From positions 1,798,001-1,862,000 of the forward strand of contig NZ_CP049910.1 of assembly GCF_011305995.1 (NCBI RefSeq): a stretch of 64,000 nucleotides of DNA, written 5' to 3'. The translations under genes and the position numbers were made by a program. This document shows, in pieces, positions 24,026 through 35,649 of the stretch (within the stretch, counting starts at the first letter, position 1; the number at the start of each line of letters is the position of its first letter). This stretch comes from Diaphorobacter sp. HDW4A. Lineage in GTDB: Bacteria > Pseudomonadota > Gammaproteobacteria > Burkholderiales > Burkholderiaceae_C. Under the pieces are notes generated by a model, which searched no databases, had not been told where the DNA came from, and worked only from the letters and a program-made list of their open reading frames with translations.

Positions 24026-25909
24026 TCAGCGCGGCGCGGGCTTGTGGTACATCGCGTCAATGGCCTCGCCGTAGTAGCCCATGAGGTTGTTGCGCTTGAG
24101 CTTGAGCGTGGGTGTCATGAAGGTGTTTTCAATCGTCCACGCCTCGCGCGTGAGGTGAATGGCACGCGGCACGGCATAGCGGGCGAAGCTGGTCGTCTGC
24201 TTGGTGATGCGCTCGAGCGCGGCCTTCTCGACGGCGGGTTTGCCGAGGCTGGCCGGGTCTTCCGGGTCGAGTTGCAAACCGGCAGCGAGTTTGCGCCATT
24301 CCTCCTCGTTGACAGACGCAACGCAGGCAATGAACGGGCGGTTCTCGCCAACGACGAAGGCCTGTGCGAACAGCGGATCGGCCGTGATGGCCATTTCCAG
24401 ATCGCCCGGCGGAATCTTCTCGCCGGTCGAGGTGACGATGATTTCCTTGATGCGGCCCAGAATGCGGATGCGCCCGCCGTCCACCAGTTCAGCCTGATCG
24501 CCCGTGCGCAGCCAGCCGTCCTCGGTCATGATGCGTGCGGTGTCTTCAGGGCGCTTCCAGTAGCCTTTCATGACAATGGGGCCGCGCACCTGCAGTTCGC
24601 GGTTCTCGCCGATGCGGGCTTCGACGCCGGGCAGCGCACGGCCGACGGTGGAGGGGTCGTTGTCGGTCAGCGTGTTGACCGAGACGACGGGCGTGGTCTC
24701 CGTCATGCCGTAGCCCTGGATCAGCGGCAGGCCCAGACCCAGAAAGCATTTGGCGATGCTCGGCGACAGCGGTGCGCCGCCGCTCACCGCCACGCGCACG
24801 CGGCCGCCGAATTTTTCGAGCAGTGGCTTGGCGACCAGCGCACGCAGCAGCGGCCAAGGCAGGGCGCGCATCCAGCCGCCGTTGTCGTCGCCGTCTTCCT
24901 TGGGCGCTGGGAGGCCTTGCGCGGCGCAGAATTTGCGCCAGCCCACGGTCTGCGCGGCCTGGAAGAGCTGCATCTTGAAGCCGGATGACGACAGTATCTC
25001 CAGCATCTTGGCGTGCACGCGCTCGTAGATGCGCGGCACGGAGACCAGGATCGTCGGCTTTACGATCATCAGGTCCTGCGCGATCAGCGCGACCGAGCGC
25101 GCGTAGGCCACGCAGCTGCCCGAGGCAATGGCCAAGTAGTAGCCGCCGGTGCGCTCGAAGGTGTGCGACAGCGGCAGGAACGACAGAAACACGTCGGAGG
25201 CGACCGGCGAGATGCGCAGCATCACCGCCTTCACGTCGGCGATCACGTTGGCGTGCGTGAGCATCACACCCTTGGGCTTGCCAGTGGTGCCGCTGGTGTA
25301 GACGATGGCGGCCAGATCGTCCGGTGCGGGCGGCGGCGGCAGCGCTTGATCGGCAGGTGCTGCGGCCAGCCATTCATCGAGGGGCGCGACGGGAGTCTGG
25401 TGCGACGGTTTGTCGCCGGTGGCTGGAATCGCTTCGCCGTTCGCGATGACAACGCCGCGCAGATTCGGAAAGCTCTCGCAGGCGTCCGCGATGTGCTGCC
25501 ACTGCGCGCTATCTGTCAACACGAGCAGGGCAACTTCGGCGTCGTTCAGGATGTAGGCGATGCTGCCGGGGTTGTCGATGGCGTGCAGCGGCACGGGCGC
25601 GCAGCCGCTTGCCATGACCGCCTGATCGATGCACATGGCATTCAAACCGTTGGGCAGCAGGATGGCTATATGCGATTTTTCCGGGAGGCCTGTCATGGCC
25701 AGCGCGCGGGAGTAGCGGGCGATTTCGGCCTCGGCTTCGCGCCAGTTCAGGCTTTTCCAGTCACCGTGAGAATCGCACTGGCGATAGGCCTCGCCATCAG
25801 GAGTCAGGCTCACGCGTGTGGCAAACAATGCTGGAAGGGTATGGACGTCTTGTAGTTCGGTGACAGGCGAATTCATGCGGCAACCAGTGAGGGAGACGGC
25901 GGCAGGCAT
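24026..25909 (-). CDS. Long-chain acyl-CoA synthetase / AMP-dependent ligase (FadD15-like)
   Basis: 627 aa. It activates a fatty or carboxylic acid to its CoA thioester through an acyl-adenylate. P-loop motif YTSGTTGKPKGVMLTH, then LSFLPLSHTFERTGGYY (typical of the eukaryote-like FAA1/FadD15 group), LIQGYGMTETTPVVS, GWLRTGDQAEL and the hinge RIKEIIVTSTGEKIPPGDLE. The C-terminal lysine is in TPTLKLKRNNLM. ATG 25909 or ATG 25876 (MNSPVTEL) may be the start; neither has a strong ribosome-binding site. Stand-alone gene; long-chain fatty acid is the likely substrate. Confidence 0.9.
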   Translation of the reverse strand: MPAAVSLTGCRMNSPVTELQDVHTLPALFATRVSLTPDGEAYRQCDSHGDWKSLNWREAEAEIARYSRALAMTGLPEKSHIAILLPNGLNAMCIDQAVMASGCAPVPLHAIDNPGSIAYILNDAEVALLVLTDSAQWQHIADACESFPNLRGVVIANGEAIPATGDKPSHQTPVAPLDEWLAAAPADQALPPPPAPDDLAAIVYTSGTTGKPKGVMLTHANVIADVKAVMLRISPVASDVFLSFLPLSHTFERTGGYYLAIASGSCVAYARSVALIAQDLMIVKPTILVSVPRIYERVHAKMLEILSSSGFKMQLFQAAQTVGWRKFCAAQGLPAPKEDGDDNGGWMRALPWPLLRALVAKPLLEKFGGRVRVAVSGGAPLSPSIAKCFLGLGLPLIQGYGMTETTPVVSVNTLTDNDPSTVGRALPGVEARIGENRELQVRGPIVMKGYWKRPEDTARIMTEDGWLRTGDQAELVDGGRIRILGRIKEIIVTSTGEKIPPGDLEMAITADPLFAQAFVVGENRPFIACVASVNEEEWRKLAAGLQLDPEDPASLGKPAVEKAALERITKQTTSFARYAVPRAIHLTREAWTIENTFMTPTLKLKRNNLMGYYGEAIDAMYHKPAPR

Positions 25910-26061
25910 GGAATGGAGCGGGTTGCCCGGCTCGTCTGCATGCCTGCATCAAAGCCAATCATCTTACCCATAGAAGGGAATACCCGCGCTGGATCCTGTC
26001 ACGCAGGTTTCAAATGTCCGTGAAAGATGTGACGAGGCGTCAGTGATTTTTCTGCTTCACT

Positions 26062-26697
26062 TTATCCTGCCGCGTTCAGTCCTTGAGTGAAATGGGTCTG
26101 CATGGCATTGCGGGCCGCCACCGGGTCACGGGCATCGAAGGCCGCCATGATGGTCGCGTGCTCTTCAAGAGAGTCCGCGATGCGCCCAGACTTGAGCAGC
26201 GAGTTGTGGCGGCTGAGCTTCATCACTCGGCGCAAGTCTTGCACCATCTGGAATAGCCACTTGTTGCTGGTGGCCTCCAGCACGCGCATGTGGAACTGCT
26301 CGTTGATGCTGAAAAACTTCTTGCGATCCAGCGTGGTTTGCTCCAGCTCGGCGTGCAGCGCGTGCAGTTCAGCGAGCTGAACGGGACTTGCGAACTCGGC
26401 CACCCAGGCGGCGGCGTCGCTCTCGAGCAGGGCGAGCAGGTGGTAGACCTGCTTCATGTCCTCATGCGTCACCTCGGTCACCCAGGCGCCGCGCCGTACC
26501 TTCATGGTGATCAGTCCTTCGGAGGCCAGCACCTTGAGCGCCTCGCGCAGCGGCGTGCGGCTGATGCCGAATTCCTCCGCGATCTTCGCCTCGTCGATCC
26601 AGCTGCCGGGCGTGAGCTCGTCCGAAAAGATGCGCTGGCGCAGTAACTCGGCAACTTCTTCGTACAACGCGCGCGGGGAAAGGGTGGCAATGCTCAT
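26062..26697 (-). CDS. GntR-family regulator, FCD (FadR/VanR) type
   Basis: 211 aa. The N-terminal winged helix reads ALYEEVAELLRQRIFSDELTPGSWIDEAKIAEEFGISRTPLREALKVLASEGLI, and the C-terminal FCD domain carries the helical ligand pocket (INEQFHMRVLEATSNKW, SLEEHATIMAAFDARDPVAARNAMQTHF). It is divergent from the methylmalonyl-CoA mutase operon and is the obvious candidate regulator of it, perhaps sensing an organic acid or CoA ester. The perfect palindrome in the shared region is a possible target, but another regulator could own it. Confidence 0.92.
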   Translation of the reverse strand: MSIATLSPRALYEEVAELLRQRIFSDELTPGSWIDEAKIAEEFGISRTPLREALKVLASEGLITMKVRRGAWVTEVTHEDMKQVYHLLALLESDAAAWVAEFASPVQLAELHALHAELEQTTLDRKKFFSINEQFHMRVLEATSNKWLFQMVQDLRRVMKLSRHNSLLKSGRIADSLEEHATIMAAFDARDPVAARNAMQTHFTQGLNAAG

Positions 26698-27092
26698 AGG
26701 TAGGGGCGAGATTCTAGGGGGTAGCGGGCGTAGTCAACAAAGACGATGCGGTTGTAAGGCGTGCTGTAAGAAACTTGTGCAACAGTCGCGGCCGCTTCAC
26801 TTGCATGCTTGAAGCAGCGGCGTTGTCCGGCCTGTCAACAAACAAGCCATTGATTTTTGATAAAAGTCGCAGATCAGTCGCTAAAATTGACGTTTACGTA
26901 AACGTGATTCACCACAATCATGGTTTACACGAATCACATTGGCGACATACCCGTGAACTGAATTTCCGACAAAGATATGACAATTTACGCTGAATTCAAA
27001 ATTTTGGATCAATAATTATGAATTCGCCATGTCTTTTTGCATAACGAAATTTGGCGACCACCATCCAACTTCTTTCAAAGACTCCATTTGCC
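26698..27092. promoter_or_regulatory. Divergent promoter region GntR / methylmalonyl-CoA mutase
   Basis: 395 bp with no gene. It holds a 16-bp perfect palindrome (26890-26905), a second GTTTAC copy at 26923-26928 (31 bp from the first), and an inverted repeat GTGATTC (26904-26910) / GAATCAC (26931-26937). The stretch 26980-27060 is AT-rich. An in-frame TTG at 27051 was not taken as the mutase start. Confidence 0.6.
26890..26905. promoter_or_regulatory. Perfect 16-bp palindromic operator ACGTTTACGTAAACGT
   Basis: ACGTTTACGTAAACGT is perfectly self-complementary. It lies about 190 bp upstream of both divergent start codons. The core recalls motifs reported for regulators of branched-chain amino acid/fatty acid catabolism (LiuR/PsrA-type) in proteobacteria, from memory. 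The cognate regulator is not established. Confidence 0.65.
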
Positions 27093-29261
27093 ATGACCGA
27101 AGCTTCCAAACCCCGTGACAACTTTGCCTCTTCCAGCATGGAAGACTGGCAGAAAGCCGCCGCCAAGTCCGCCCCCAACGGCGACGTGTCGGCCTTGAAC
27201 TGGATCACGCCGGACGGCATTTCGGTCAAGCCGCTGTACACGGCCGACGACACCGAGGGTCTGCAGTACACCAATACGCTGCCTGGCATGGAGCCTTACA
27301 TCCGCGGCCCGCAGGCCACGATGTACGCCGTGCGTCCCTGGACGATCCGCCAGTACGCGGGTTTCTCCACCGCCGAAGAGTCCAACGCGTTCTACCGCAA
27401 GGCGCTGGCGGCGGGCGGTCAGGGCGTTTCGGTGGCGTTCGATCTGGCTACGCACCGTGGCTACGATTCGGATCATCCGCGCGTGACGGGCGATGTGGGT
27501 AAGGCTGGCGTGGCGATTGATTCGGTCGAGGACATGAAGATCCTGTTCGACCAGATTCCGCTCGACAAGGTCTCGGTCTCCATGACCATGAACGGCGCGG
27601 TGCTGCCGGTGCTCGCGGGTTACGTGGTTGCGGCGGAAGAGCAGGGCGTTTCGCAGGACAAGCTTTCCGGAACCATTCAGAACGACATTCTGAAAGAGTT
27701 CATGGTGCGCAACACCTACATTTACCCACCCAAGCCGTCGATGAAGATCATCGGCGACATCATCGAGTACACGAGCAAGAACATGCCCAAGTTCAACTCG
27801 ATCTCGATTTCGGGCTACCACATGCAGGAAGCGGGTGCCAATCAGGCGCTGGAGCTGGCCTTCACCTTGGCTGACGGCAAGGAATACGTGAAAACCGCCA
27901 CCGCCAAGGGCATGGACGTGGATGATTTCGCGGGTCGCCTGTCGTTCTTCTGGGCTATCGGCATGAATTTCTATCTGGAAATCGCCAAGATGCGCGCCGC
28001 CCGCCTGCTGTGGTGCCGCATCATGAAGGGCTTTGACGCGAAGAAGCCCAAGAGCCTGATGCTGCGCACGCACTGCCAGACCTCTGGCTGGTCGCTCACC
28101 GAGCAAGACCCATATAACAACGTGGTGCGCACCACCATCGAGGCGATGGCTGCGGTGTTTGGCGGCACGCAGTCGCTGCACACCAACGCGCTCGACGAAG
28201 CGATTGCGCTGCCTACCGAGTTCTCCGCACGCATCGCCCGCAACACGCAGCTCATCATTCAGGAAGAAACCCACATCACCAGCGTGATCGATCCATGGGC
28301 GGGCTCCTACATGATGGAAAAGCTCACGCAGGACATGGCCGATGCCGCGTGGAAGATCATCGAGGAGGTCGAAGAAATGGGCGGCATGACCGCTGCCGTG
28401 GATTCGGGCTGGGCCAAGCTCAAGATCGAAGCTGCTGCCGCTGAAAAGCAGGCGCGCATCGATTCCGGCAAGGACGTGATCGTTGGCGTGAACAAGTACA
28501 AGCTGGCCAAGGAAGACCCGGTCGACATTCTGGAAGTGGACAACGTCAAGGTGCGCGACAACCAGATCAAGCGCCTGAACACCATGAAGGCCAAGCGCGA
28601 CGAAGCCGCCGTGCAAGCTGCTTTGGCTGCGTTGACCGCATCGGCCCACTCGGGCGAAGGTAATCTGTTGGATCTGGCCATCAAAGCCGTTCGCCTGCGC
28701 GCTACTGTGGGCGAAGTTTCCGACGCCCTCGAAAAGGAATTCGGCCGCCACCGTGCCGATACACAGAAGGTGACGGGTGTGTACGCTGCCGCTTACGACT
28801 CTGCCGAAGGCTGGGAAAAGCTCAAGGGCGAAATCAACGATGCCTCCGAAAACCTGGGCCGTCGCCCACGTGTGATGATCGCCAAGCTCGGCCAGGACGG
28901 CCACGACCGTGGCGCCAAGGTGGTTGCCACCGCGTTTGCCGATCTGGGCTTTGATGTGGACATGGGGCCGCTGTTCCAGACTCCCGAAGAGTGCGCCCGC
29001 CAGGCGATTGAGAACGACGTGCACGCGGTGGGTGTTTCCACGCTCGCAGCCGGTCACAAGACGCTAGTGCCCGCCATCATTGAAGAACTCAAGAAGCAAG
29101 GTGCGGATGACATCATCGTTTTCGTCGGCGGCGTGATTCCTGCGCAGGACTACGAGTTTCTGTACGGCGCGGGTGTGAAGGGCGTTTACGGCCCGGGTAC
29201 ACCGATTCCGGCCAGCGCGAAGGATGTGCTGGAGCAAATCCGAAAGGCACAGACAGCGTGA
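27093..29261 (+). CDS. scpA: Methylmalonyl-CoA mutase, single-chain
   Basis: 722-aa adenosylcobalamin enzyme converting (R)-methylmalonyl-CoA to succinyl-CoA. The N-terminal barrel includes [19 protein letters not shown] [58 protein letters not shown] and [21 protein letters not shown]. The C-terminal B12 domain has DGHDRGAK with the cobalt-ligand His604, then GVSTLAAGH and [11 protein letters not shown] 27093 (MTEASKPRD) is chosen; the region upstream is not family-like. First gene of scpA-meaB-pccB-pccA; the meaB start overlaps its stop. Confidence 0.97.
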   Translation: MTEASKPRDNFASSSMEDWQKAAAKSAPNGDVSALNWITPDGISVKPLYTADDTEGLQYTNTLPGMEPYIRGPQATMYAVRPWTIRQYAGFSTAEESNAFYRKALAAGGQGVSVAFDLATHRGYDSDHPRVTGDVGKAGVAIDSVEDMKILFDQIPLDKVSVSMTMNGAVLPVLAGYVVAAEEQGVSQDKLSGTIQNDILKEFMVRNTYIYPPKPSMKIIGDIIEYTSKNMPKFNSISISGYHMQEAGANQALELAFTLADGKEYVKTATAKGMDVDDFAGRLSFFWAIGMNFYLEIAKMRAARLLWCRIMKGFDAKKPKSLMLRTHCQTSGWSLTEQDPYNNVVRTTIEAMAAVFGGTQSLHTNALDEAIALPTEFSARIARNTQLIIQEETHITSVIDPWAGSYMMEKLTQDMADAAWKIIEEVEEMGGMTAAVDSGWAKLKIEAAAAEKQARIDSGKDVIVGVNKYKLAKEDPVDILEVDNVKVRDNQIKRLNTMKAKRDEAAVQAALAALTASAHSGEGNLLDLAIKAVRLRATVGEVSDALEKEFGRHRADTQKVTGVYAAAYDSAEGWEKLKGEINDASENLGRRPRVMIAKLGQDGHDRGAKVVATAFADLGFDVDMGPLFQTPEECARQAIENDVHAVGVSTLAAGHKTLVPAIIEELKKQGADDIIVFVGGVIPAQDYEFLYGAGVKGVYGPGTPIPASAKDVLEQIRKAQTA

Positions 29262-30259
29262 CCCCAGCGGAGTTGTTGACCGGCATTCTGCAGGGCAGTC
29301 CTGCGGTGCAGCGGCGCGCCATGGCCAAGGCTATCACGCTGCTGGAGTCGACCCGCGCCGATCATCGTGCGCAGGCCGACGAATTGCTCACTGCCATGCT
29401 GCCGCACACCGGGGGCTCGCTGCGCCTGGGTATCAGCGGAGTTCCAGGCGTTGGTAAATCGACCTTCATTGAAACTTTCGGTCTGCACTTGATTGCGCAG
29501 GGCCTGCGGGTGGCGGTGTTGGCGATTGATCCGTCTTCCACGGTTTCCGGCGGCTCGATTCTGGGTGACAAGACACGCATGGAGCAGCTTTCGGTGAACC
29601 CGAGCGCCTACATTCGCCCCAGCCCATCGAGCGGCACGCTTGGTGGTGTGGCGGAGAAGACGCGTGAGGCCATGCTGGTCTGCGAAGCGGCGGGCTACGA
29701 CGTGGTGATCATCGAAACCGTGGGCGTGGGCCAAAGCGAGATCGCGGTGCACGGTATGACCGATATGTTCTGCCTGCTGCAACTGCCCAACGCGGGCGAC
29801 GATCTGCAGGCGATCAAGAAGGGCGTGATGGAGATCGCCGATCTGGTGGTCATCAACAAGGCCGACATTGATCCGCATGCTGCAACCCGTGCGCAGGCGC
29901 AGATTACATCGAGCCTGCGCCTCTTGGCCATGCACGGCGATCACGCCAGTCACAGTGAAGCGAACTGGCAACCCCGCGTGGTGCAGATCAGCGCGCTCAA
30001 GGGCGACGGCGTGGACAGCTTCTGGAACGCGGTGCAGGAATTCAGACGCCTGCAATCTGGCAACGGCAAGCTGCAAAAACGCCGCGAAAAACAATCGCTG
30101 GCGTGGATGTGGGAGCGTGTGGACTTCGGCTTGAAGCAGGCGTTTCGCAGTCACGCACAAGTCAAAGAGTTGCTGCCGCACATGTTGGCGGACGTGGCTT
30201 CGGGGCGGATCGCTGCATCCACGGCGGCAAGAACTTTATTGGCGGCGCAAGTCGGCTGA
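29258..30259 (+). CDS. meaB: Methylmalonyl-CoA mutase-associated GTPase MeaB (ArgK family)
   Basis: 333-aa G3E-family GTPase chaperone that loads cofactor into and protects methylmalonyl-CoA mutase. Walker A is GVPGVGKST (61-69), followed by [25 protein letters not shown], the ETVGVGQSE switch region and the NKAD base-specificity motif. It starts at GTG 29258, overlapping the mutase stop by 4 bp (GTGA), which indicates translational coupling. Not an arginine transport kinase despite the old name ArgK. Confidence 0.95.
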   Translation: MTPAELLTGILQGSPAVQRRAMAKAITLLESTRADHRAQADELLTAMLPHTGGSLRLGISGVPGVGKSTFIETFGLHLIAQGLRVAVLAIDPSSTVSGGSILGDKTRMEQLSVNPSAYIRPSPSSGTLGGVAEKTREAMLVCEAAGYDVVIIETVGVGQSEIAVHGMTDMFCLLQLPNAGDDLQAIKKGVMEIADLVVINKADIDPHAATRAQAQITSSLRLLAMHGDHASHSEANWQPRVVQISALKGDGVDSFWNAVQEFRRLQSGNGKLQKRREKQSLAWMWERVDFGLKQAFRSHAQVKELLPHMLADVASGRIAASTAARTLLAAQVG

Positions 30260-30340
30260 ATGGCTGACACAAGAACGGCGCAGCCAGGCATCCAATCATC
30301 CAAATGGTAATTACAACGGTTTTCACTGAAAGAAGCGAAC

Positions 30341-31873
<1,533 letters not shown>

Positions 31874-31900
31874 GAAGAAAAACGCACGGAGTATTTATTC

Positions 31901-33955
31901 ATGTTTACCAAGATTCTTATTGCAAACCGCGGCGAAATCGCCTGCCGCGTGATCGCCACCGCCCGCAAGATGGGCATCAAGACCGTGGCGGTTTATTCCG
32001 ACGCTGACAAGGACGCACGTCACGTCAAGCTGGCTGACGAAGCCGTTCGCCTCGGCCCCGCGCCTAGCCGCGAGTCGTATCTGCTTGGCGAGAAAATCAT
32101 TGAAGCCTGCAAGCAAACCGGCGCACAGGCCGTGCACCCGGGCTACGGCTTCCTGTCGGAAAACGAAGGCTTTGCCAAGCGTTGCGAAGAAGAGGGCATC
32201 GCCTTCATTGGCCCCAAGTCGCATTCCATCGCGGCGATGGGCGACAAGATCGCTTCCAAGAAGCTGGCGAACGAAGCCAAGGTCAACACCATTCCCGGCT
32301 ATAACGACGCCATCGCAGGCCCGGATCAGGCCGTGGAAATCGCCAAGAACATTGGCTATCCCGTCATGATCAAGGCTTCGGCGGGCGGCGGCGGCAAGGG
32401 CCTGCGTGTGGCGTTCAACGACAAGGAAGCGCACGAAGGTTTCGCGTCCTGCCAGAACGAAGCGCGCAACAGCTTTGGTGATGATCGCATTTTCATCGAG
32501 AAGTTTGTTCAAGAGCCACGCCACATCGAGATTCAGGTGCTGGGCGATTCGCACGGCAATGTGCTGTATCTGAACGAGCGCGAGTGCTCCATTCAGCGCC
32601 GTCATCAGAAGGTGATTGAAGAAGCACCATCGCCATTCATCAGCGACGCTACGCGCAAAGCGATGGGCGAGCAGGCGGTACAACTGGCCAAGGCGGTGAA
32701 GTACCAATCCGCAGGCACGGTGGAATTCGTGGTCGGCAAGGATCAGGATTTCTACTTCCTGGAAATGAACACCCGTCTGCAGGTGGAGCATCCGGTGACG
32801 GAATGCATCACCGGCCTCGACCTCGTCGAGCAGATGATCCGCGTAGCCGCTGGCGAAAAGCTCGCGTTTACGCAAGCCGACGTAAAGCGCGAAGGTTGGG
32901 CGATTGAGTGCCGCATCAACGCGGAAGACCCGTTCCGCAACTTCCTGCCTTCGACCGGCCGCTTGGTGCGTTTCTCGCCACCCGAGCAGAACATGTTCCA
33001 GTCGGAAGTGGGCTTCAAGGATGGCGTGCGTGTGGACACCGGCGTGTACGAAGGCGGCGAGATCCCGATGTACTACGACTCGATGATCGCCAAGCTCATC
33101 GTGCACGGCAAAGACCGCAACGACGCCATCGCCAAGATGCGCGAGGCGCTCAACGGCTTCGTGATTCGCGGCATCAGCTCGAATATTCCGTTCCAGGCAG
33201 CGCTGCTGGCTCACCCGAAGTTCGTGACGGGCGATTTCAACACTGGCTTCATCGCCGAGAATTACGCGCACGGTTTCCATGCTGAAGACGTGCCGCACGC
33301 AGACCCCGATTTCCTCGTGGCGCTGGCGGGCTACATGAACCGCCGCTACCGCGCACGTGCATCGGGCATCAGCGGTCAGTTGACGGGCCATGAACTGCAA
33401 GTGGGCGCGAAGTTCACCGTGGTCGTGCTCGGCGCGGAAGGCAACAACAAGCAGTTCCCGATTGAAGTGACAGACTACGACCTCTCGAAGACCTCCAGCT
33501 CCAGCACCGTAACGGTGAACGGCAAGGCCTACCAGATCAGCAGCTCGGCTGGCCTCGGCGACATCCGCATTCAGGGCGAGTGCAACGGCAAGCCGTTCAC
33601 CGCGCAAGTCGAACGCGGCACGCCAAAGAACCCGCTGGTTCTGCGCGTGATCCACAACGGCACGCAGATCGATTCGCTGGTGCTCTCACCCCAAGGCGCC
33701 GAGCTGTACAAGCTGATGCCTTACAAGGCTCCGCCAGACCTGTCGAAGTTCCTGCTCTCGCCCATGCCCGGCCTCTTGGTCGATGTGGCGGTACAGCCCG
33801 GCCAGAAGGTCCAGGCCGGCGAAAAGCTGGCCGTGATCGAAGCCATGAAGATGGAAAACATCCTCTTTGCCGTGCAAGACGGCGTGGTCAGCAAGGTCGT
33901 CGCAGGCAAGGGCGAATCGCTGGCCGTGGATCAGGTGATCGTTGAGTTCGAGTGA
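31901..33955 (+). CDS. pccA: Propionyl-CoA carboxylase alpha subunit (biotin carboxylase + BCCP)
   Basis: 684-aa biotin-dependent subunit. The N-terminal biotin carboxylase domain begins MFTKILIANRGEIACRVI, with ATP-grasp glycine loop KASAGGGGKGLRV, EIQVLGDSHGNVLYLNERECSIQRRHQKVIEEAPSP and FLEMNTRLQVEHPVTE. A middle BT domain of about 130 residues and a C-terminal biotinyl domain follow, with the biotinylated Lys650 in EAMKMEN. It is 27 bp downstream of pccB and is the last gene of the operon, followed by an intrinsic terminator. Needs biotin, and bioB is about 9 kb downstream. Confidence 0.95.
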   Translation: MFTKILIANRGEIACRVIATARKMGIKTVAVYSDADKDARHVKLADEAVRLGPAPSRESYLLGEKIIEACKQTGAQAVHPGYGFLSENEGFAKRCEEEGIAFIGPKSHSIAAMGDKIASKKLANEAKVNTIPGYNDAIAGPDQAVEIAKNIGYPVMIKASAGGGGKGLRVAFNDKEAHEGFASCQNEARNSFGDDRIFIEKFVQEPRHIEIQVLGDSHGNVLYLNERECSIQRRHQKVIEEAPSPFISDATRKAMGEQAVQLAKAVKYQSAGTVEFVVGKDQDFYFLEMNTRLQVEHPVTECITGLDLVEQMIRVAAGEKLAFTQADVKREGWAIECRINAEDPFRNFLPSTGRLVRFSPPEQNMFQSEVGFKDGVRVDTGVYEGGEIPMYYDSMIAKLIVHGKDRNDAIAKMREALNGFVIRGISSNIPFQAALLAHPKFVTGDFNTGFIAENYAHGFHAEDVPHADPDFLVALAGYMNRRYRARASGISGQLTGHELQVGAKFTVVVLGAEGNNKQFPIEVTDYDLSKTSSSSTVTVNGKAYQISSSAGLGDIRIQGECNGKPFTAQVERGTPKNPLVLRVIHNGTQIDSLVLSPQGAELYKLMPYKAPPDLSKFLLSPMPGLLVDVAVQPGQKVQAGEKLAVIEAMKMENILFAVQDGVVSKVVAGKGESLAVDQVIVEFE

Positions 33956-34004
33956 ACATGGATCGATGATCGACGCGCCGGTCATTGAACTGGTGCGTTG
34001 AATG

Positions 34005-34040
34005 AAAATGCCGGAGGCTGTGAGGTCGTCCGGCATTTTT
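34005..34040 (+). terminator. Intrinsic terminator after pccA
   Basis: AAAATGCCGGA (34005-34015), a 13-nt loop and TCCGGCATTTTT (34029-34040). An 8-bp GC-rich stem with A-tract before and T-tract after, so it could work in both directions for pccA and the convergent MFS gene. It sits 50 bp after the pccA stop. Confidence 0.9.
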
Positions 34041-34253
34041 GATGGAGCGGCGGTTTCGCCGTATGTTGTGGGCGATGTTCCAATGAAGGCTTGCGAAATC
34101 CAGACGCCTGTCCCCAATCCATAAAATCCGGACTCCTGTCCGCACAGGGATGCTTGCTTGCCGCCACCGGAGCGTTGTTTCAACGCAGATGTCGGCACGA
34201 TCTTCGTCTTGGAATTGGTGCTTCTCTTTGCGGGAATTCTGCTACAGGTCCTG

Positions 34254-35468
34254 CTAATTTCGCCACGCTTTCTGAAACCCCATCGCCAGCACCACTCCCA
34301 GCACCGCCGTCACTCCAATCTGCAATCCAGCCGCAGTCCATCCCCACGCTCCCATCAACACCCCCAGCATCACAGGCCCCACGACTTGGCCGAGGTAGTT
34401 GCCCTGCATGAGTACACCGAGGCTCAGTGGTGCCAGTCGTGCTTCGGGCGCGGTGCGTGGCGCGGTGGCGATGCAGGTGCCGGGGATGATGCCCGCGATG
34501 GCGGAGAACAGCACACAAAGTGCGATCAGCAGCCAAGCGCCAAATGGGGCGAGATAAATGATCAAGCCGAGCACGCCGTTGATCACGAAGGTGAGCGTCA
34601 ACAGCATGCTGGGTCGCACGCCGCGCTGCAGGCACCAGCCTGCGAGCAGGTTGCCGATCATGTTGGCGGCGACGGTGACTGCCGCCGCGATTCCGGCCTG
34701 CGCGAGTGTGAGCCCGGCGCGCTCCATGAGGAAGCTTGGCAGAAAGCTCATGAAGGCGAAAAACTGCAGGTTGTAGGCACCGAATGCCAGCGCCAGCAGC
34801 ACGGGGGCGGGCGACAGGGCGACGCTTCGGATGTCTCGGCTGCTGGGGGCCGTGGGCGTATGGCTTGCGGCGGCCACGCTGACTTTCAGTGCAACGGCTG
34901 CGGCGATGATCAGTGCCAAAGCGCCATCGACGATCCACAGCGCATGCCAGCCGCCAAGCATCGGGCCTAACAGCATCGACAGCGAAATGCCTGCGCCCAT
35001 GAAGCAGCTCCAGATGCCGAAGACGATGCTGCGGCGCGCGGGCGGGGTGAGTCGGTTCAGCACTGATGGCGCGGCCACGACGATGAGCACAAAACCCAGC
35101 CCTTCGACGATGCGCGTGGCGATCAGCCATGGGAAGGAAGGCTCCATGACTGCCGCCAGACTGGCCGCGCCGAGGATCGTGAGACCGATGACGAGCATGC
35201 GTCGGTCGCCCTGACGTTGCACGAGGATGCCTGCCATCAGCCCGCCGATGAGGCCGACGATGGGAAAGACTGACATCACCCAGCTCAGTCCCGCGAGGCT
35301 GCGGCCGAACTCCTCGCGCATTTGCGGCACTGCAATAGGTGCCTTGCCCACATGCAGCGCGGAGATGACGCCTGCGATGATGACCAAGGCGATGGCCAGC
35401 AGGTCCAGCCGTGCGGTTGTGGATGGAGCGGTGGAGGTGGACGAGGCGAGGTTGTTCGGGCTTTTCAT
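34254..35468 (-). CDS. MFS transporter (12 TM, CynX/NimT-like)
   Basis: 404-aa major facilitator protein: TM1 LLAIALVIIAGVISALHVGKAPIAV, motif-A like region GGLMAGILVQRQGDRRMLVIGL, VEGLGFVLIVVAAPSVLNRLT, and six further TM segments after a loop of about 30 residues at mid-protein. No family-specific substrate motif was recognised. It is divergent from a LysR gene (181-bp gap) which may regulate it. Start ATG 35468. Confidence 0.85.
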   Translation of the reverse strand: MKSPNNLASSTSTAPSTTARLDLLAIALVIIAGVISALHVGKAPIAVPQMREEFGRSLAGLSWVMSVFPIVGLIGGLMAGILVQRQGDRRMLVIGLTILGAASLAAVMEPSFPWLIATRIVEGLGFVLIVVAAPSVLNRLTPPARRSIVFGIWSCFMGAGISLSMLLGPMLGGWHALWIVDGALALIIAAAVALKVSVAAASHTPTAPSSRDIRSVALSPAPVLLALAFGAYNLQFFAFMSFLPSFLMERAGLTLAQAGIAAAVTVAANMIGNLLAGWCLQRGVRPSMLLTLTFVINGVLGLIIYLAPFGAWLLIALCVLFSAIAGIIPGTCIATAPRTAPEARLAPLSLGVLMQGNYLGQVVGPVMLGVLMGAWGWTAAGLQIGVTAVLGVVLAMGFQKAWRN

Positions 35469-35649
35469 GCGAAGGCGTGCGAATGACAGCGATGGAAGGT
35501 CTGGAGCCTATGCCATTTCACGGCCTGCGTCGGCATATGGTTTTGAGGCAGATGGGGGCCGATGCTTTCAGCGGTCACAATCCCCACTGGGGCGTGAGCG
35601 GTTTTAGCACGCCATTGTTCTGTTTCCAGAATTCAGTGTTTCGCAAAAA

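Noticed and set aside
27075..29057. 660-codon open frame antisense to methylmalonyl-CoA mutase
   Set aside because: Mirror-frame artefact of a GC-rich gene; composition is His/Arg/Val-rich with no domain, and the sense strand encodes a complete conserved enzyme.
30260..30310. 16-codon ORF directly after the meaB stop
   Set aside because: No ribosome-binding site and no conserved feature; likely chance in the meaB-pccB gap.
31895..33655. 586-codon open frame antisense to pccA
   Set aside because: Same artefact; no recognisable domain and no ribosome-binding site, while pccA is fully conserved.
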